Positions 43,754 through 54,004 of a stretch of DNA of 64,000 nt are shown one piece after another. How positions within the stretch are numbered: position 1 is the stretch's first letter; each line of letters starts with the position of its first letter. Origin of the DNA: Clostridia bacterium (lineage in GTDB: Bacteria > Bacillota > Clostridia > TANB77 > CAG-508); contig CAAGKK010000025.1 in NCBI GenBank assembly GCA_900770385.1, positions 90,553 through 154,552 on the forward strand, read 5' to 3'. A program made the translations under genes and the position numbers. Under the pieces are notes generated by a model. The model saw nothing but the letters and a program-made list of their open reading frames with translations, made no database searches and had not been told where the DNA came from.

Positions 43754-46700
43754 TTGGTAAAGGATATCAAACACGAGAAGTGCATAAGGAAAACATTTGC
43801 AAAAACAGAAGATGCTATTGAAATGCCTAACCTTATTAAAGTACAAAAAGACTCTTATGACTGGTTCATAAAAGAAGGATTAGGAGAAGTATTAAAAGAT
43901 ATTTCACCAATAGTAGACTATTCTGGAAACTTAATACTAGAATTCTTTGATTACTATATGGAAGATACAACTAAATATTCAATCGAAGAAGCAAAAGAAA
44001 GAGACACAACATACGCTACAAGATTACATGTAAAAGTAAGACTTATTAACAAAGAAACAGGAGAAATTAAAGAACAAGAAATCTATTTAGGAGATTTCCC
44101 ATTAATGACAGATACAGGTACATTTGTAATTAATGGTGCAGAAAGAGTTGTTGTAAGCCAATTAGTTCGTTCACCAGGATGCTATTATGCTTTTACATAC
44201 GACAAAACAGGCAAAAAATTATTTACATCAACAGTAATGCCAATAAGAGGGGCATGGCTTGAATATGAAACAGATGCAAACGATGTTTTTTATGCAAGAG
44301 TTGATAGAACAAGAAAAATACCTGTTACAATGCTATTAAGAGCAATAGGTATTTTAACAGATGAACAAATGGTAGAACTTTTTGGAGAAGAGCCAAAATT
44401 AATGGCTACAATACAAAAAGATACAGTTAAATCTCAAGATGAAGCATTAATTGAGATTTACAAAAAATTAAGACCAGGAGAATTACCAACAGCAGAAGCT
44501 GCAAGAAGTTTATTTAGTGGATTATTATTCAATCCTAGAAGATATGACTTAGCAAAAGTTGGTAGATATAAATTTAACAAAAAATTATCACTAGCTACAA
44601 GAATAACAAATCAAGTAGCATTTAGCGATATTATAAATCCTGAAACAGGAGAAGTTTTTGTAGAAAAAGATGCAGTTATAGATGCAGAAGTAGCTACTGA
44701 AATTCAAAATTCAGGAATAAATATAGTAGATGTTAAAGTAAACGACCAAAAAGTAAGAATTATAGGTAATGGAACAGTAGATATTCATAAAGTATTAGAT
44801 ATCGACTTTAAAGATGTAAAAATAAAAGAAGAAGTTAATTACGAAGTTCTAAAGGATATTATAGAAAACACAGATAAAAAAGACTTATTAAAAGTAATAG
44901 TTGAAAGAATGGAAGAATTAGTTCCAAAACATATTACAAACGAAGATATAATAGCTTCAATAAACTACATATTTAACTTAGATCATGGATTAGGAAAAGT
45001 TGATGATATAGATCACCTAGGAAACAGAAGGGTAAGATGTGTTGGAGAGTTATTACAAAATCAATTTAGAATTGGTTTAACAAGATTAGAAAGAATTGTT
45101 CGTGAAAGAATGACAATTCAAGACTTAGATGTTGTTACACCACAAACATTAATAAATACAAAACCAATAACATCATCAATTAGAGAATTCTTTGGAAGTT
45201 CTCAATTATCTCAATTTATGGATCAAACTAACCCATTATCAGAATTAACACATAAAAGAAGAATTTCAGCATTAGGACCTGGTGGTCTTTCAAGAGAAAG
45301 AGCAGGATTTGAAGTAAGAGATGTTCACTTTACTCATTATGGTAGATTATGTCCTATTGAATCACCAGAAGGACCAAACATTGGTCTTATATCAGCAATA
45401 TCATCATTTGCAATAATTAATGAATATGGATTTATAGAAACACCATATAGAAAAGTTGATAAGAAAACACACAAAATAACTGATATAGTAGAATATATGC
45501 CAGCAGATGTAGAAGAAAATTTTGTAATTGCAAAGGCATCTGAACCAGTTGATAAAAATGGTAAATTTGTAAATTCAAAAATAAAAGTTAGAATTGCAGA
45601 AGAAATTGCAGAAGTTTCACCAGATGAAGTTGATTATATTGATGTTTCACCACAACAATTAGTTTCTGTTGGTGCAGCAATGATACCATTCTTAGAGCAT
45701 GATGATGCTCACCGTGCATTAATGGGTGCAAACATGCAGCGTCAAGCAGTTCCACTACTTACAACAGATTCTCCAATGGTAGGAACAGGAATGGAATATA
45801 GAGCAGCAAAAGATTCTGGAATAATGGTAATAGCCAAAGAAGATGGAACAATAGATAAAGTTACAGCAAATGAGATTATAGTAAAGAACAAAAAAGGAGA
45901 GAAAAAAACATATAAACTACATAAATTTAAAAGAACAAATGGTGGTACTTGTATAAATCAAAGACCAATCGTTGTAAAAGGTGAAAAGGTTAAAGCAGGA
46001 GATGTAATTGCAGACGGACCTTCTACAGATAAAGGGGAAATGGCATTAGGAAAAAATGTACTTATTGCATTTGCTACATGGGAAGGATACAACTACGAGG
46101 ATGCTGTTTTAATAAGCGAAAGATTAGTAAAAGATGATGTATATACATCAATTCATATAGAAGAATATGACTGCGAATGTAGAGACACAAAATTAGGTCC
46201 AGAAGAAATAACTAGAGACATACCAAATGTTGGAGAAGACAGTTTAAAAGACCTAGATGAAAACGGAATTATAAGAATAGGTGCAGAAGTTAGACCTGGA
46301 GACATATTAGTTGGTAAAGTTACACCAAAAGGTGAAACAGAACTAACAGCAGAAGAAAGATTATTAAGAGCTATCTTTGGTGAAAAAGCTAGAGAAGTAA
46401 GAGATACATCTTTAAGAGTTCCACATGGAGAAGCAGGAACAATAGTAGATATAAAAATATTTACAAGAGATAATTCAGATGAATTAGGCCCTGGAGTAAA
46501 TCAAATAATAAGATGTTATATAGCACAAAAAAGAAAAATATCTGTTGGTGATAAAATGTCTGGTCGACATGGAAACAAAGGTGTTGTTTCTAGAATATTA
46601 CCAGAAGAAGATATGCCATTCTTACCAGATGGTACACCAGTAGATGTTGTATTAAACCCATTAGGTGTTCCTTCTCGTATGAACTTAGGTCAGGTTTTAG

Positions 46701-47479
46701 AAGTGCACTTAGGAGCAGCAGTTCGTGAGTTAGGATGGAAAATTGCAACACCAGTATTTGATGGTGCAACAGAAGAAGAAATAGAAGAACTACTTACAAA
46801 AGTAGGTCGTACACCAGATGGAAAAACAGTATTATATGATGGAAGAACTGGTGAAAAATTTGATAAACCAGTTACAGTTGGAGTAATGTACATGTTAAAA
46901 CTTCACCACTTAGTAGATGATAAGATACATGCTCGTTCAACTGGACCATACTCACTAGTTACACAACAACCTCTTGGAGGTAAAGCACAATTTGGTGGAC
47001 AGCGTTTTGGAGAAATGGAAGTTTGGGCATTAGAAGCTTATGGTGCAGCACATACACTTCAAGAAATATTAACAGTAAAATCAGATGATGTTGTAGGAAG
47101 AGTAAAAACATACGAAGCAATTGTTAAAGGTGAAAATGTACCAGAACCAGGAGTTCCAGAAAGCTTTAAAGTATTAATAAAAGAACTTCAAAGCTTAGGA
47201 TTAGATGTAAAATTGTATTCAGAAGATAATAGAGAATTAGAGCTAAAAGAAAACATAGATGAAGGAATAGACTTCAATTTAGAAAGAGAAAAATCTTCAT
47301 TACAAGAAGAAACAATACTAGAAAATGATGAATTAGAAAATTCTTATATCGAAGAAGATATAGATGATTCAGAAGATTTAATGGATGATGATATGCTATT
47401 ATCTGATGAAGAATTTGATTCAGACCTAGCAATGGACAACATAGAAAATGATGAAGACTTATCAGAAGAAGAAAAATAA
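43754..47479 (+). CDS. rpoB: RNA polymerase beta subunit
   Basis: A 1241-residue RpoB from TTG 43754, chosen because SD GGGGTGAT lies just upstream and includes the alternative GTG. The rifampicin-binding cluster reads SSQLSQFMDQTNPLSE and THKRRISALGPGG, the sensitive form. Other conserved blocks are PEGPNIGLI, GQNALVA-like region KNVLIAFATWEGYNYEDA, VGDKMSGRHGNKGVVS, and the RpoC-contact end GGKAQFGGQRFGEMEVWAL. The C-terminal 65 residues form a very acidic Asp/Glu-rich tail, unlike most RpoB. rpoC follows after a 216-bp gap containing a strong hairpin. Confidence 0.98.
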   Translation: MVKDIKHEKCIRKTFAKTEDAIEMPNLIKVQKDSYDWFIKEGLGEVLKDISPIVDYSGNLILEFFDYYMEDTTKYSIEEAKERDTTYATRLHVKVRLINKETGEIKEQEIYLGDFPLMTDTGTFVINGAERVVVSQLVRSPGCYYAFTYDKTGKKLFTSTVMPIRGAWLEYETDANDVFYARVDRTRKIPVTMLLRAIGILTDEQMVELFGEEPKLMATIQKDTVKSQDEALIEIYKKLRPGELPTAEAARSLFSGLLFNPRRYDLAKVGRYKFNKKLSLATRITNQVAFSDIINPETGEVFVEKDAVIDAEVATEIQNSGINIVDVKVNDQKVRIIGNGTVDIHKVLDIDFKDVKIKEEVNYEVLKDIIENTDKKDLLKVIVERMEELVPKHITNEDIIASINYIFNLDHGLGKVDDIDHLGNRRVRCVGELLQNQFRIGLTRLERIVRERMTIQDLDVVTPQTLINTKPITSSIREFFGSSQLSQFMDQTNPLSELTHKRRISALGPGGLSRERAGFEVRDVHFTHYGRLCPIESPEGPNIGLISAISSFAIINEYGFIETPYRKVDKKTHKITDIVEYMPADVEENFVIAKASEPVDKNGKFVNSKIKVRIAEEIAEVSPDEVDYIDVSPQQLVSVGAAMIPFLEHDDAHRALMGANMQRQAVPLLTTDSPMVGTGMEYRAAKDSGIMVIAKEDGTIDKVTANEIIVKNKKGEKKTYKLHKFKRTNGGTCINQRPIVVKGEKVKAGDVIADGPSTDKGEMALGKNVLIAFATWEGYNYEDAVLISERLVKDDVYTSIHIEEYDCECRDTKLGPEEITRDIPNVGEDSLKDLDENGIIRIGAEVRPGDILVGKVTPKGETELTAEERLLRAIFGEKAREVRDTSLRVPHGEAGTIVDIKIFTRDNSDELGPGVNQIIRCYIAQKRKISVGDKMSGRHGNKGVVSRILPEEDMPFLPDGTPVDVVLNPLGVPSRMNLGQVLEVHLGAAVRELGWKIATPVFDGATEEEIEELLTKVGRTPDGKTVLYDGRTGEKFDKPVTVGVMYMLKLHHLVDDKIHARSTGPYSLVTQQPLGGKAQFGGQRFGEMEVWALEAYGAAHTLQEILTVKSDDVVGRVKTYEAIVKGENVPEPGVPESFKVLIKELQSLGLDVKLYSEDNRELELKENIDEGIDFNLEREKSSLQEETILENDELENSYIEEDIDDSEDLMDDDMLLSDEEFDSDLAMDNIENDEDLSEEEK

Positions 47480-47493
47480 TAATGATATTTAAA

Positions 47494-47532
47494 GTTTTGT
47501 GTTTGGATCTTAATATAATCCAAACACAAAAC
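47494..47532. promoter_or_regulatory. Large hairpin between rpoB and rpoC
   Basis: GTTTTGTGTTTGGAT (47494-47508) and ATCCAAACACAAAAC (47518-47532) form a perfect 15-bp stem with a 9-base loop. No T-run follows, so termination is unlikely. An mRNA processing or stability site between the two subunit genes is a reasonable inference. Confidence 0.6.
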
Positions 47533-47695
47533 CAAAATAATTGAATATTAAATACATAATTAAAAAAAGTAACATTAAAATATGTTCAGCGGTGTAGACT
47601 TGTTTATAAAGTGTATTTAAAATTTGTTGTTTGAAAAAGAATGTAAAAACAAACACCAAATACAAAAATCCAAAAACCAATAGGGGGAGAAAAAA

Positions 47696-50600
47696 TTGGA
47701 CGAACTAGAAATTTTTGATAAAATTAAAATTGGTCTAGCATCAGATGAAACCGTAAGAATGTGGTCAAAAGGTGAAGTAAAAAAGCCAGAAACTATAAAC
47801 TATAGAACATTAAAACCAGAAAAAGACGGATTATTCTGCGAAAGAATATTCGGACCAACAAAAGACTGGGAATGTCATTGTGGTAAATATAAAAGAGTAA
47901 GATATAAAGGAATTATATGTGATAGATGTGGTGTTGAGGTAACAAAAGCAAAAGTAAGAAGAGAAAGAATGGGACATATAGAACTTGCAGCACCAGTAGC
48001 ACACATTTGGTATTTTAAAGGAATACCAAGTAGAGTAGCTTTAATGTTAGATATCTCACCAAGAAACCTAGAAAAAGTAATTTACTTTGCATCTTATATA
48101 GTAACAGATAAAGGAACTTCAGGATTAACTAAATGCCAAATATTAACTGAAAAAGAATATGTAGAAGCAATAGAAAAATATGGCAAAGGTTCTTTTAAAG
48201 CAGAAATGGGAGCAGAAGCAATAGAAAAACTATTAAAAGAAATAGATGTAGAAAAGCTATCTGCTAAATTAAAGAAAGAATTAGAAAAAGCAACAGAACA
48301 GAAAAAACTAAAAATCTCAAAAAGATTAGACACTGTAGAATCATTTAGATTATCTGGAAATAAACCAGAATGGATGATAATGAATGTTGTACCAGTTATT
48401 CCACCAGAATTAAGACCAATGGTTCAATTAGATGGTGGTAGATTTGCAACATCAGACTTAAATGATTTATATAGAAGAGTAATAAATAGAAATAACAGAT
48501 TAAAAAGATTATTAGAATTAGGAGCACCAGAAATTATTGTAAGAAACGAAAAAAGAATGTTACAAGAATCTGTAGATGCTCTAATAGATAATGGAAGAAG
48601 AGGAAGACCTGTTACAGGTGCTGGAAACAGACCTTTAAAATCATTATCAGACATGCTAAAAGGAAAACAAGGTAGATTTAGACAAAACCTTTTAGGAAAA
48701 AGAGTTGACTACTCTGGTCGTTCAGTTATAGTTGTTGGACCAGAATTAAAAATTTATCAATGTGGTGTGCCAAAGGAAATGGCAGTAGAATTATTTAAAC
48801 CTTTTGTAATGAAAGAATTAGTTGGTCGTGGAATAGCACACAATATTAAAAATGCAAAAAGAATGGTAGAAAGATTAAGACCAGAAGTATGGGATATATT
48901 AGAGGAAGTTATAAAAGACCATCCAGTAATGTTAAACCGTGCTCCAACACTACATAGATTAGGAATTCAAGCATTTGAACCAGTTTTAGTAGAAGGTAGA
49001 GCTATAAAACTACATCCATTAGTTTGTACAGCTTTCAACGCTGACTTCGACGGTGACCAAATGGCTATACATTTACCATTATCACCAGAAGCACAAGCAG
49101 AAGCAAGATTCTTAATGCTTTCTGTAAATAACTTATTAAAACCTCAAGATGGTAAACCAGTTACAGTACCAACACAAGATATGATCTTAGGAAGTTACTA
49201 TTTAACAATGGAAGAAGCTGGAGAACCAGGAGAAGGTACATATTTTAAAGATCCAGATGAAGCATTACTTGCATATCAAAATGGAGATTTAGGATTACAT
49301 GCAAAAATATTTGTAAGAATGTACAAAGAAATAGATGGGGAATTAAAACACAAAAAAATAGAAACAACAGTAGGAAGAATAATATACAACCAAGGAATTC
49401 CACAAGATTTAGGATTTGTAGATAGAACAGATCCAGAAAAAGCTTTTGATTTGGAAATAGATTTCCCAGTAATCAAAAAGAATTTAGGAAAAATTGTTGC
49501 AAAATGTATAGATAAACATGGATTAAGCGAAGCAGCTGAAGTATTAGACTATATAAAAGCAACAGGATTTAAATACTCAACCAAAGGTGCTATAACAGTT
49601 AGTGCAGCGGATGTTACATCACCAAAAGAAAAAGAAGCAATACTTGCAGAAGCAGATAAAAAAGTTGAAAACATTGCAAAACAATATAAGCGTGGTTTAA
49701 TAACTAACGAAGAAAGATATAACGAAACAATAAAAGTTTGGGATGCTGCAACAAAAGAAGTTACAAAAGCAATGGAAGAAAACTTTGATGACATGAACCC
49801 AATATACATGATGGCTAAATCAGGAGCCAGAGGAAATATTAATCAGTTAAGACAAATTGCTGGTATGAGAGGACTTATGGCCGATACACAAGGTAAAGCA
49901 GTAGAAATACCAATTAAGGCAAACTTTAGAGAGGGACTAGACCCACTAGAATACTTTATTTCATCACATGGTGGAAGAAAAGGATTAGCAGATACAGCCT
50001 TAAGAACAGCAGACTCTGGATACTTAACAAGAAGATTAGTTGATGTAAGTCAAGACATTATAGTTAGAGAACATGACTGTGGAACTCATGAAGGAATTAT
50101 AGTAAAAGATATTAAAGATGGAAACCAAGTACTAGAACCATTACATGAAAGATTAATTGGTAGATATGTATTAGAAAATATATATGATCCAAAAACAAAA
50201 GAATTAATAGTAGATACAGATACAATGATGACAGATAATATAGCAAGCAAAATAGAAAATGCAGGAATAACAGAAGTTAAAGTTCGTTCATCATTATGCT
50301 GTAGAACAGCTCATGGTGTATGTGCTAAATGTTATGGTATGGGACTTGCAACTCGTGAAGAAGTAAATATTGGAGAGCCTGTAGGTATTATAGCTGCTCA
50401 ATCAATTGGTGAACCTGGTACACAGCTTACAATGAGAACCTTCCACGAAGGTGGTGTAGCTGGTGGAGATATTACTCAAGGTCTTCCAAGGGTTGAAGAG
50501 TTATTCGAAGCTAGAAAACCAAAGGGATTAGCTATAATTTCTGAAATAGCTGGTAAAGTAAAAATAAAAGAAGACAAAAAGAAGAAAGAAGTAATAGTTA

Positions 50601-51241
50601 CTTCAAAAGAAGATTCAAAAACATACACAATACCATTTGGATCTAAATTACATGTAAAAGACGGAGACGAAATAAAAGCAGGGGAACAAATAACAGAAGG
50701 ATCAGTAAATCCAAACGAAATACTAGTAATCAATGGTGTTGATGGAGTTTACAACTACTTAATACAAGAAGTTCAAAAAGTTTATAGAAACCAAGGTGTT
50801 GATATAAACGACAAACATATCGAAGTAATAGGAAGACAAATGTTAAAGAAAATTAAGATAACAGATGGTGGAGAAACAGATATGTTCCCAGGTTCTTTAG
50901 TAGATATGTACGAATTTGAAGCTAAAAACAAAGAAGCAGAAGAGGCTGGAAAGATACCAGCAAAAGGAAAAAGAGCGCTATTAGGAATAACAAAAGCAGC
51001 CTTAGCAACAGACAGTTTCTTATCAGCAGCATCATTCCAAGAAACAACAAGAGTACTTACAGATGCAGCTATAAAAGGAAAAGTAGATCCATTAATAGGA
51101 TTAAAAGAAAATGTTATTATAGGAAAGCTAATTCCAGCAGGAACAGGAATGGCAGTATACAAAAATACAAAAATAAATACAGAAATAGAAAATACTGTGG
51201 AAGATGCTACCAAAATAGCAGAAACAAATATAGTTGGATAA
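47696..51241 (+). CDS. rpoC: RNA polymerase beta' subunit
   Basis: An 1181-residue RpoC from TTG 47696 (SD GGGGGAG). The N-terminal zinc-binding region has CHCGKYKRVRYKGIICDRCG, and the catalytic Mg2+ loop is NADFDGDQMA at about residue 450. The second zinc cluster is CCRTAHGVCAKCYG, and the trigger loop has GEPGTQLTMRTFHEGG. The C-terminus ends after GLKENVIIGKLIPAGTG, the normal RpoC end. Length and order are typical. A strong terminator follows. Confidence 0.98.
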   Translation: MDELEIFDKIKIGLASDETVRMWSKGEVKKPETINYRTLKPEKDGLFCERIFGPTKDWECHCGKYKRVRYKGIICDRCGVEVTKAKVRRERMGHIELAAPVAHIWYFKGIPSRVALMLDISPRNLEKVIYFASYIVTDKGTSGLTKCQILTEKEYVEAIEKYGKGSFKAEMGAEAIEKLLKEIDVEKLSAKLKKELEKATEQKKLKISKRLDTVESFRLSGNKPEWMIMNVVPVIPPELRPMVQLDGGRFATSDLNDLYRRVINRNNRLKRLLELGAPEIIVRNEKRMLQESVDALIDNGRRGRPVTGAGNRPLKSLSDMLKGKQGRFRQNLLGKRVDYSGRSVIVVGPELKIYQCGVPKEMAVELFKPFVMKELVGRGIAHNIKNAKRMVERLRPEVWDILEEVIKDHPVMLNRAPTLHRLGIQAFEPVLVEGRAIKLHPLVCTAFNADFDGDQMAIHLPLSPEAQAEARFLMLSVNNLLKPQDGKPVTVPTQDMILGSYYLTMEEAGEPGEGTYFKDPDEALLAYQNGDLGLHAKIFVRMYKEIDGELKHKKIETTVGRIIYNQGIPQDLGFVDRTDPEKAFDLEIDFPVIKKNLGKIVAKCIDKHGLSEAAEVLDYIKATGFKYSTKGAITVSAADVTSPKEKEAILAEADKKVENIAKQYKRGLITNEERYNETIKVWDAATKEVTKAMEENFDDMNPIYMMAKSGARGNINQLRQIAGMRGLMADTQGKAVEIPIKANFREGLDPLEYFISSHGGRKGLADTALRTADSGYLTRRLVDVSQDIIVREHDCGTHEGIIVKDIKDGNQVLEPLHERLIGRYVLENIYDPKTKELIVDTDTMMTDNIASKIENAGITEVKVRSSLCCRTAHGVCAKCYGMGLATREEVNIGEPVGIIAAQSIGEPGTQLTMRTFHEGGVAGGDITQGLPRVEELFEARKPKGLAIISEIAGKVKIKEDKKKKEVIVTSKEDSKTYTIPFGSKLHVKDGDEIKAGEQITEGSVNPNEILVINGVDGVYNYLIQEVQKVYRNQGVDINDKHIEVIGRQMLKKIKITDGGETDMFPGSLVDMYEFEAKNKEAEEAGKIPAKGKRALLGITKAALATDSFLSAASFQETTRVLTDAAIKGKVDPLIGLKENVIIGKLIPAGTGMAVYKNTKINTEIENTVEDATKIAETNIVG

Positions 51242-51246
51242 AAATA

Positions 51247-51288
51247 AAAACGACACATTTGCTTGAAAAAGCGATGTGTCGTTTTTTA
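51247..51288 (+). terminator. Terminator of rpoBC
   Basis: AAACGACACAT and ATGTGTCGTTT pair around an inner GCTT/AAGC helix, then a T-run. Confidence 0.88.
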
Positions 51289-51289
51289 C

Positions 51290-51320
51290 ATGTATGAGCG
51301 GACGGCTCTGCCCGCCCGTG
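51290..51320. repeat. GGGCGGAC-family dispersed repeat
   Basis: The CATGTATGAGCGGACGGCT...CCCGCCCGTG copy lies between the rpoC terminator and the gdpP promoter, whose -35 box starts four bases after it. Confidence 0.7.
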
Positions 51321-51323
51321 GTC

Positions 51324-51353
51324 TTGACAAAATAGCCTAAAACAGAGTATAAT
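51324..51353 (+). promoter_or_regulatory. gdpP promoter
   Basis: TTGACA (51324-51329) and TATAAT (51348-51353) with an 18-bp spacer, 25 bases before the ATG. Confidence 0.75.
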
Positions 51354-51378
51354 ATATGCTGTATAAAAGGAGATTTTT

Positions 51379-53397
51379 ATGACTAAAAAAAATAAAGATA
51401 AAAAATTTGAAACACTAATTTCAAGAACAAAAATATATTTAGTAATAATAGCAATATTACTAATAATATTATGCTGTAATGATACTAGTTATATAGTACC
51501 ATCTATTCTTATATTTGCATTAACAATTATATATTCGTTATGGACCAATAATAAAAGAAGAGATGAAATTACAAAGCATATACAAGACATGACAGTAAAT
51601 GTAGACTCAACAGTAAAAAGTTCTTTAGTAAATTCACCATTCCCATTAATAATTATGGAAACATCAGGTAATATAATATGGAAAAGTTCAAAATTTGTTA
51701 GTGAATTTGCTAATATAGATATTAATCAAATAACAAAAAACTTAGCTAAAGAAATTAAATTAGATATATTAGAAAGCAAATTAAATAAAGAAGAAATAAA
51801 AAATCAATCAATAGAAAAAGAATTAACACTAGGCAAAAAAACATATAAAGTTTTAGGAGAATATGTAAAATCTAAAAAAAGAAAACAAAACGAATATATG
51901 ATGACATTATATTTTTTAGATAATACAAATTATTTAAACTTACAAAAAGAATATGAAGAAGAGAAAAATTGTATAGGAATTATTACAATAGACAACTATG
52001 AAGAAATGATCCAAATGTTGCCAGAGGAAAAAAGGTCTTTAATATTAGCAGAAGTTGAAAAGAGCATATATGATTGGGTTAGTGAAATAGGTGGACTAGT
52101 AGTAAAAACAGGATTAAAAACATATTTCTATATATGTAACCAAAAAGAAGTAGAAAAATTAAAAGAAAATAAATTTGAAATATTAGACAAAGTAAAAGAT
52201 ATAGACACAGACGAAACAGTAACATTAACTTTAAGTATGGCAATATCAAGTGAAGGTGAAAACAATTACGAAAAATATAAATCAGCTCAAGTTGCAATGG
52301 ATATAGTACTAGGAAGAGGCGGAGACCAAGCAGTAATTAGAGAAAATGAGAAATATACCTTCTTTGGAGGAAGAACTCTAGAAGTTGAAAAAAGAACAAA
52401 AGTAAAAGCAAGAACTGTTGCAAGAGCATTAGAACAAATAATAACAGAAGCTAAAAATGTAATTATAATGGGACACAGTAACCCAGATATAGACAGTATG
52501 GGATCAAGCTTAGGAATATATAGATTAGTTAAATGTTTAAATAAAGAAGCATACATTGTAAATAATACAACAGGTTTAACAATAGATAACTTTATACAAG
52601 CACTAAAAGAAGAGGAAGAATATAAAAATATATTACTTAATAAATCAGAAGCACTTAGCAAAATATCTGAGGAAACAGTATTAATAATAGTAGATACAAA
52701 TAAAAACAACTATGTAGAAGTACCAGAATTATTACAAAAAACAAATAAAATTGTAGTAATAGATCACCATAGAAAAAGTCCAGACTTTATAGAAAATACA
52801 ATATTAACATTCCACGAGGTGTATGCATCATCTGCAGCAGAACTTGTAACAGAAATATTACAATATGCAGAAACAGCAGTAAAATTAACAACAATCGAAA
52901 CAGAAGGTTTATATGCAGGAATTATGATGGATACTAAAAACTTTACTTTTAAAACAGGAGTAAGAACATTTGAAGCAGCAGCATTTTTAAGAAAAAAAGG
53001 TGTAGACATATTAAAAGTAAAAAAATGGTTTCAAAGTAATTTAGAAAGTTATAACATAATTGCAGATATAGTAAAAGAAGCAGAAATAATAAATGATTCA
53101 ATAGGAATTTCTGTATATACAAAAGAAGATAAAGATGCAAATTTAATTTGTGCAAAAGCAGCAGATGAATTATTAACAATAAGTGATATAACAGCTTCAT
53201 TTGTTTTGGGAAAACAAGGAGATAAAATATTTGTTAGTGGTCGTTCAATAGGAGATATAAATGTACAACTTATACTAGAAAAACTAGGCGGTGGAGGACA
53301 CATTACGGTTGCTGGAGCTCAATTAGAAGGAATGACCCTAGAAGAAGCAAAACAAGAATTAATAATAAGAATTAATGAATATTTTACAGAAGTATAG
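51379..53397 (+). CDS. gdpP: Cyclic-di-AMP phosphodiesterase GdpP
   Basis: A 672-residue protein with two N-terminal membrane segments (about 17-55), a PAS-like domain (about 85-150), a degenerate GGDEF domain (about 180-310; MAISSEGENNYEKY, GRGGDQAVI), a DHH domain (GHSNPDIDSMGS, then VDTNKNN and DHHRKSP), and a DHHA1 domain with GGGGHITVAGAQ near the end. GdpP breaks down c-di-AMP and so controls potassium and cell-wall homeostasis. rplI follows 49 bases later, the common gdpP-rplI-dnaB order. Confidence 0.97.
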   Translation: MTKKNKDKKFETLISRTKIYLVIIAILLIILCCNDTSYIVPSILIFALTIIYSLWTNNKRRDEITKHIQDMTVNVDSTVKSSLVNSPFPLIIMETSGNIIWKSSKFVSEFANIDINQITKNLAKEIKLDILESKLNKEEIKNQSIEKELTLGKKTYKVLGEYVKSKKRKQNEYMMTLYFLDNTNYLNLQKEYEEEKNCIGIITIDNYEEMIQMLPEEKRSLILAEVEKSIYDWVSEIGGLVVKTGLKTYFYICNQKEVEKLKENKFEILDKVKDIDTDETVTLTLSMAISSEGENNYEKYKSAQVAMDIVLGRGGDQAVIRENEKYTFFGGRTLEVEKRTKVKARTVARALEQIITEAKNVIIMGHSNPDIDSMGSSLGIYRLVKCLNKEAYIVNNTTGLTIDNFIQALKEEEEYKNILLNKSEALSKISEETVLIIVDTNKNNYVEVPELLQKTNKIVVIDHHRKSPDFIENTILTFHEVYASSAAELVTEILQYAETAVKLTTIETEGLYAGIMMDTKNFTFKTGVRTFEAAAFLRKKGVDILKVKKWFQSNLESYNIIADIVKEAEIINDSIGISVYTKEDKDANLICAKAADELLTISDITASFVLGKQGDKIFVSGRSIGDINVQLILEKLGGGGHITVAGAQLEGMTLEEAKQELIIRINEYFTEV

Positions 53398-53446
53398 TAT
53401 AAGTAAAATTTGAATCTGATATTAGCTAAAAAATAGGAGGTAATTT

Positions 53447-53890
53447 ATGAAAGTTATATTAACACAAGACATAAAAGGTGTAGGAAAAAAAGATGAGATA
53501 ATAAATGCAAATGATGGATATGCAAGAAACTACTTATTTCCTAAAAAGCTAGCAGTAGAGGCAGATGCAAAAAATATGAGCCTACTAAAAGGAAGAAAAG
53601 ATTCAGCTAATTTTAAAAAAGAAAAAGAAAAAGAAAAGGCAATTGAAATAAAAGAAAAAATGCAAGGAATAATGCCTAAAATAAAAGTAAAAGTAGGAGA
53701 AAACGGAAAAGTATTTGGATCAATTACAGCAAGAGAAATTTCTATGGAATTAAAAAATCAATATAATATAGATATAGACAAAAAGAAAATTAATTTAAAA
53801 GATCCAATAAAAGAAATAGGAACATTTACAATAGATGTTAAACTATATGAAGGAATAATAGGAAAATTAAAAATAAATATAATAGGATAA
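53447..53890 (+). CDS. rplI: 50S ribosomal protein L9
   Basis: A 147-residue L9 of normal length. The N-terminal 23S rRNA-binding domain has KVILTQDIKGVGKKDEI and NDGYARNYLFPKKLA, joined by a long helix (about 40-75) to a C-terminal domain with GKVFGSITAREI. SD AGGAGGT before ATG. It lies between gdpP and dnaB, with two dispersed repeats in the gap before dnaB. Confidence 0.97.
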   Translation: MKVILTQDIKGVGKKDEIINANDGYARNYLFPKKLAVEADAKNMSLLKGRKDSANFKKEKEKEKAIEIKEKMQGIMPKIKVKVGENGKVFGSITAREISMELKNQYNIDIDKKKINLKDPIKEIGTFTIDVKLYEGIIGKLKINIIG

Positions 53891-53900
53891 AGCATGTAAT

Positions 53901-53983
53901 ACATGTAGGGGCGAAACCCTGTGTCCGCCAGCAGAAATGAAATGAATAATATATGTGTAGGGGCGGAACTATGTGTCCGCCCG
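53901..53983. repeat. Two tandem GGGCGGAC-family repeats
   Basis: Copies at about 53902-53929 (CATGTAGGGGCGAAACCC...GTGTCCGCC) and 53951-53983 (ATATGTGTAGGGGCGGAAC...GTGTCCGCCCG) lie 22 bases apart in the rplI-dnaB gap. Head-to-tail copies suggest repeated insertion or duplication. Confidence 0.75.
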
Positions 53984-54004
53984 TCAAATTAAAGAGGTGT
54001 AAAA

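Noticed and set aside
45180..45310. Rifampicin-resistance change in RpoB
   Set aside because: The cluster residues (Asp516, His526 and Ser531 equivalents) are all wild type.
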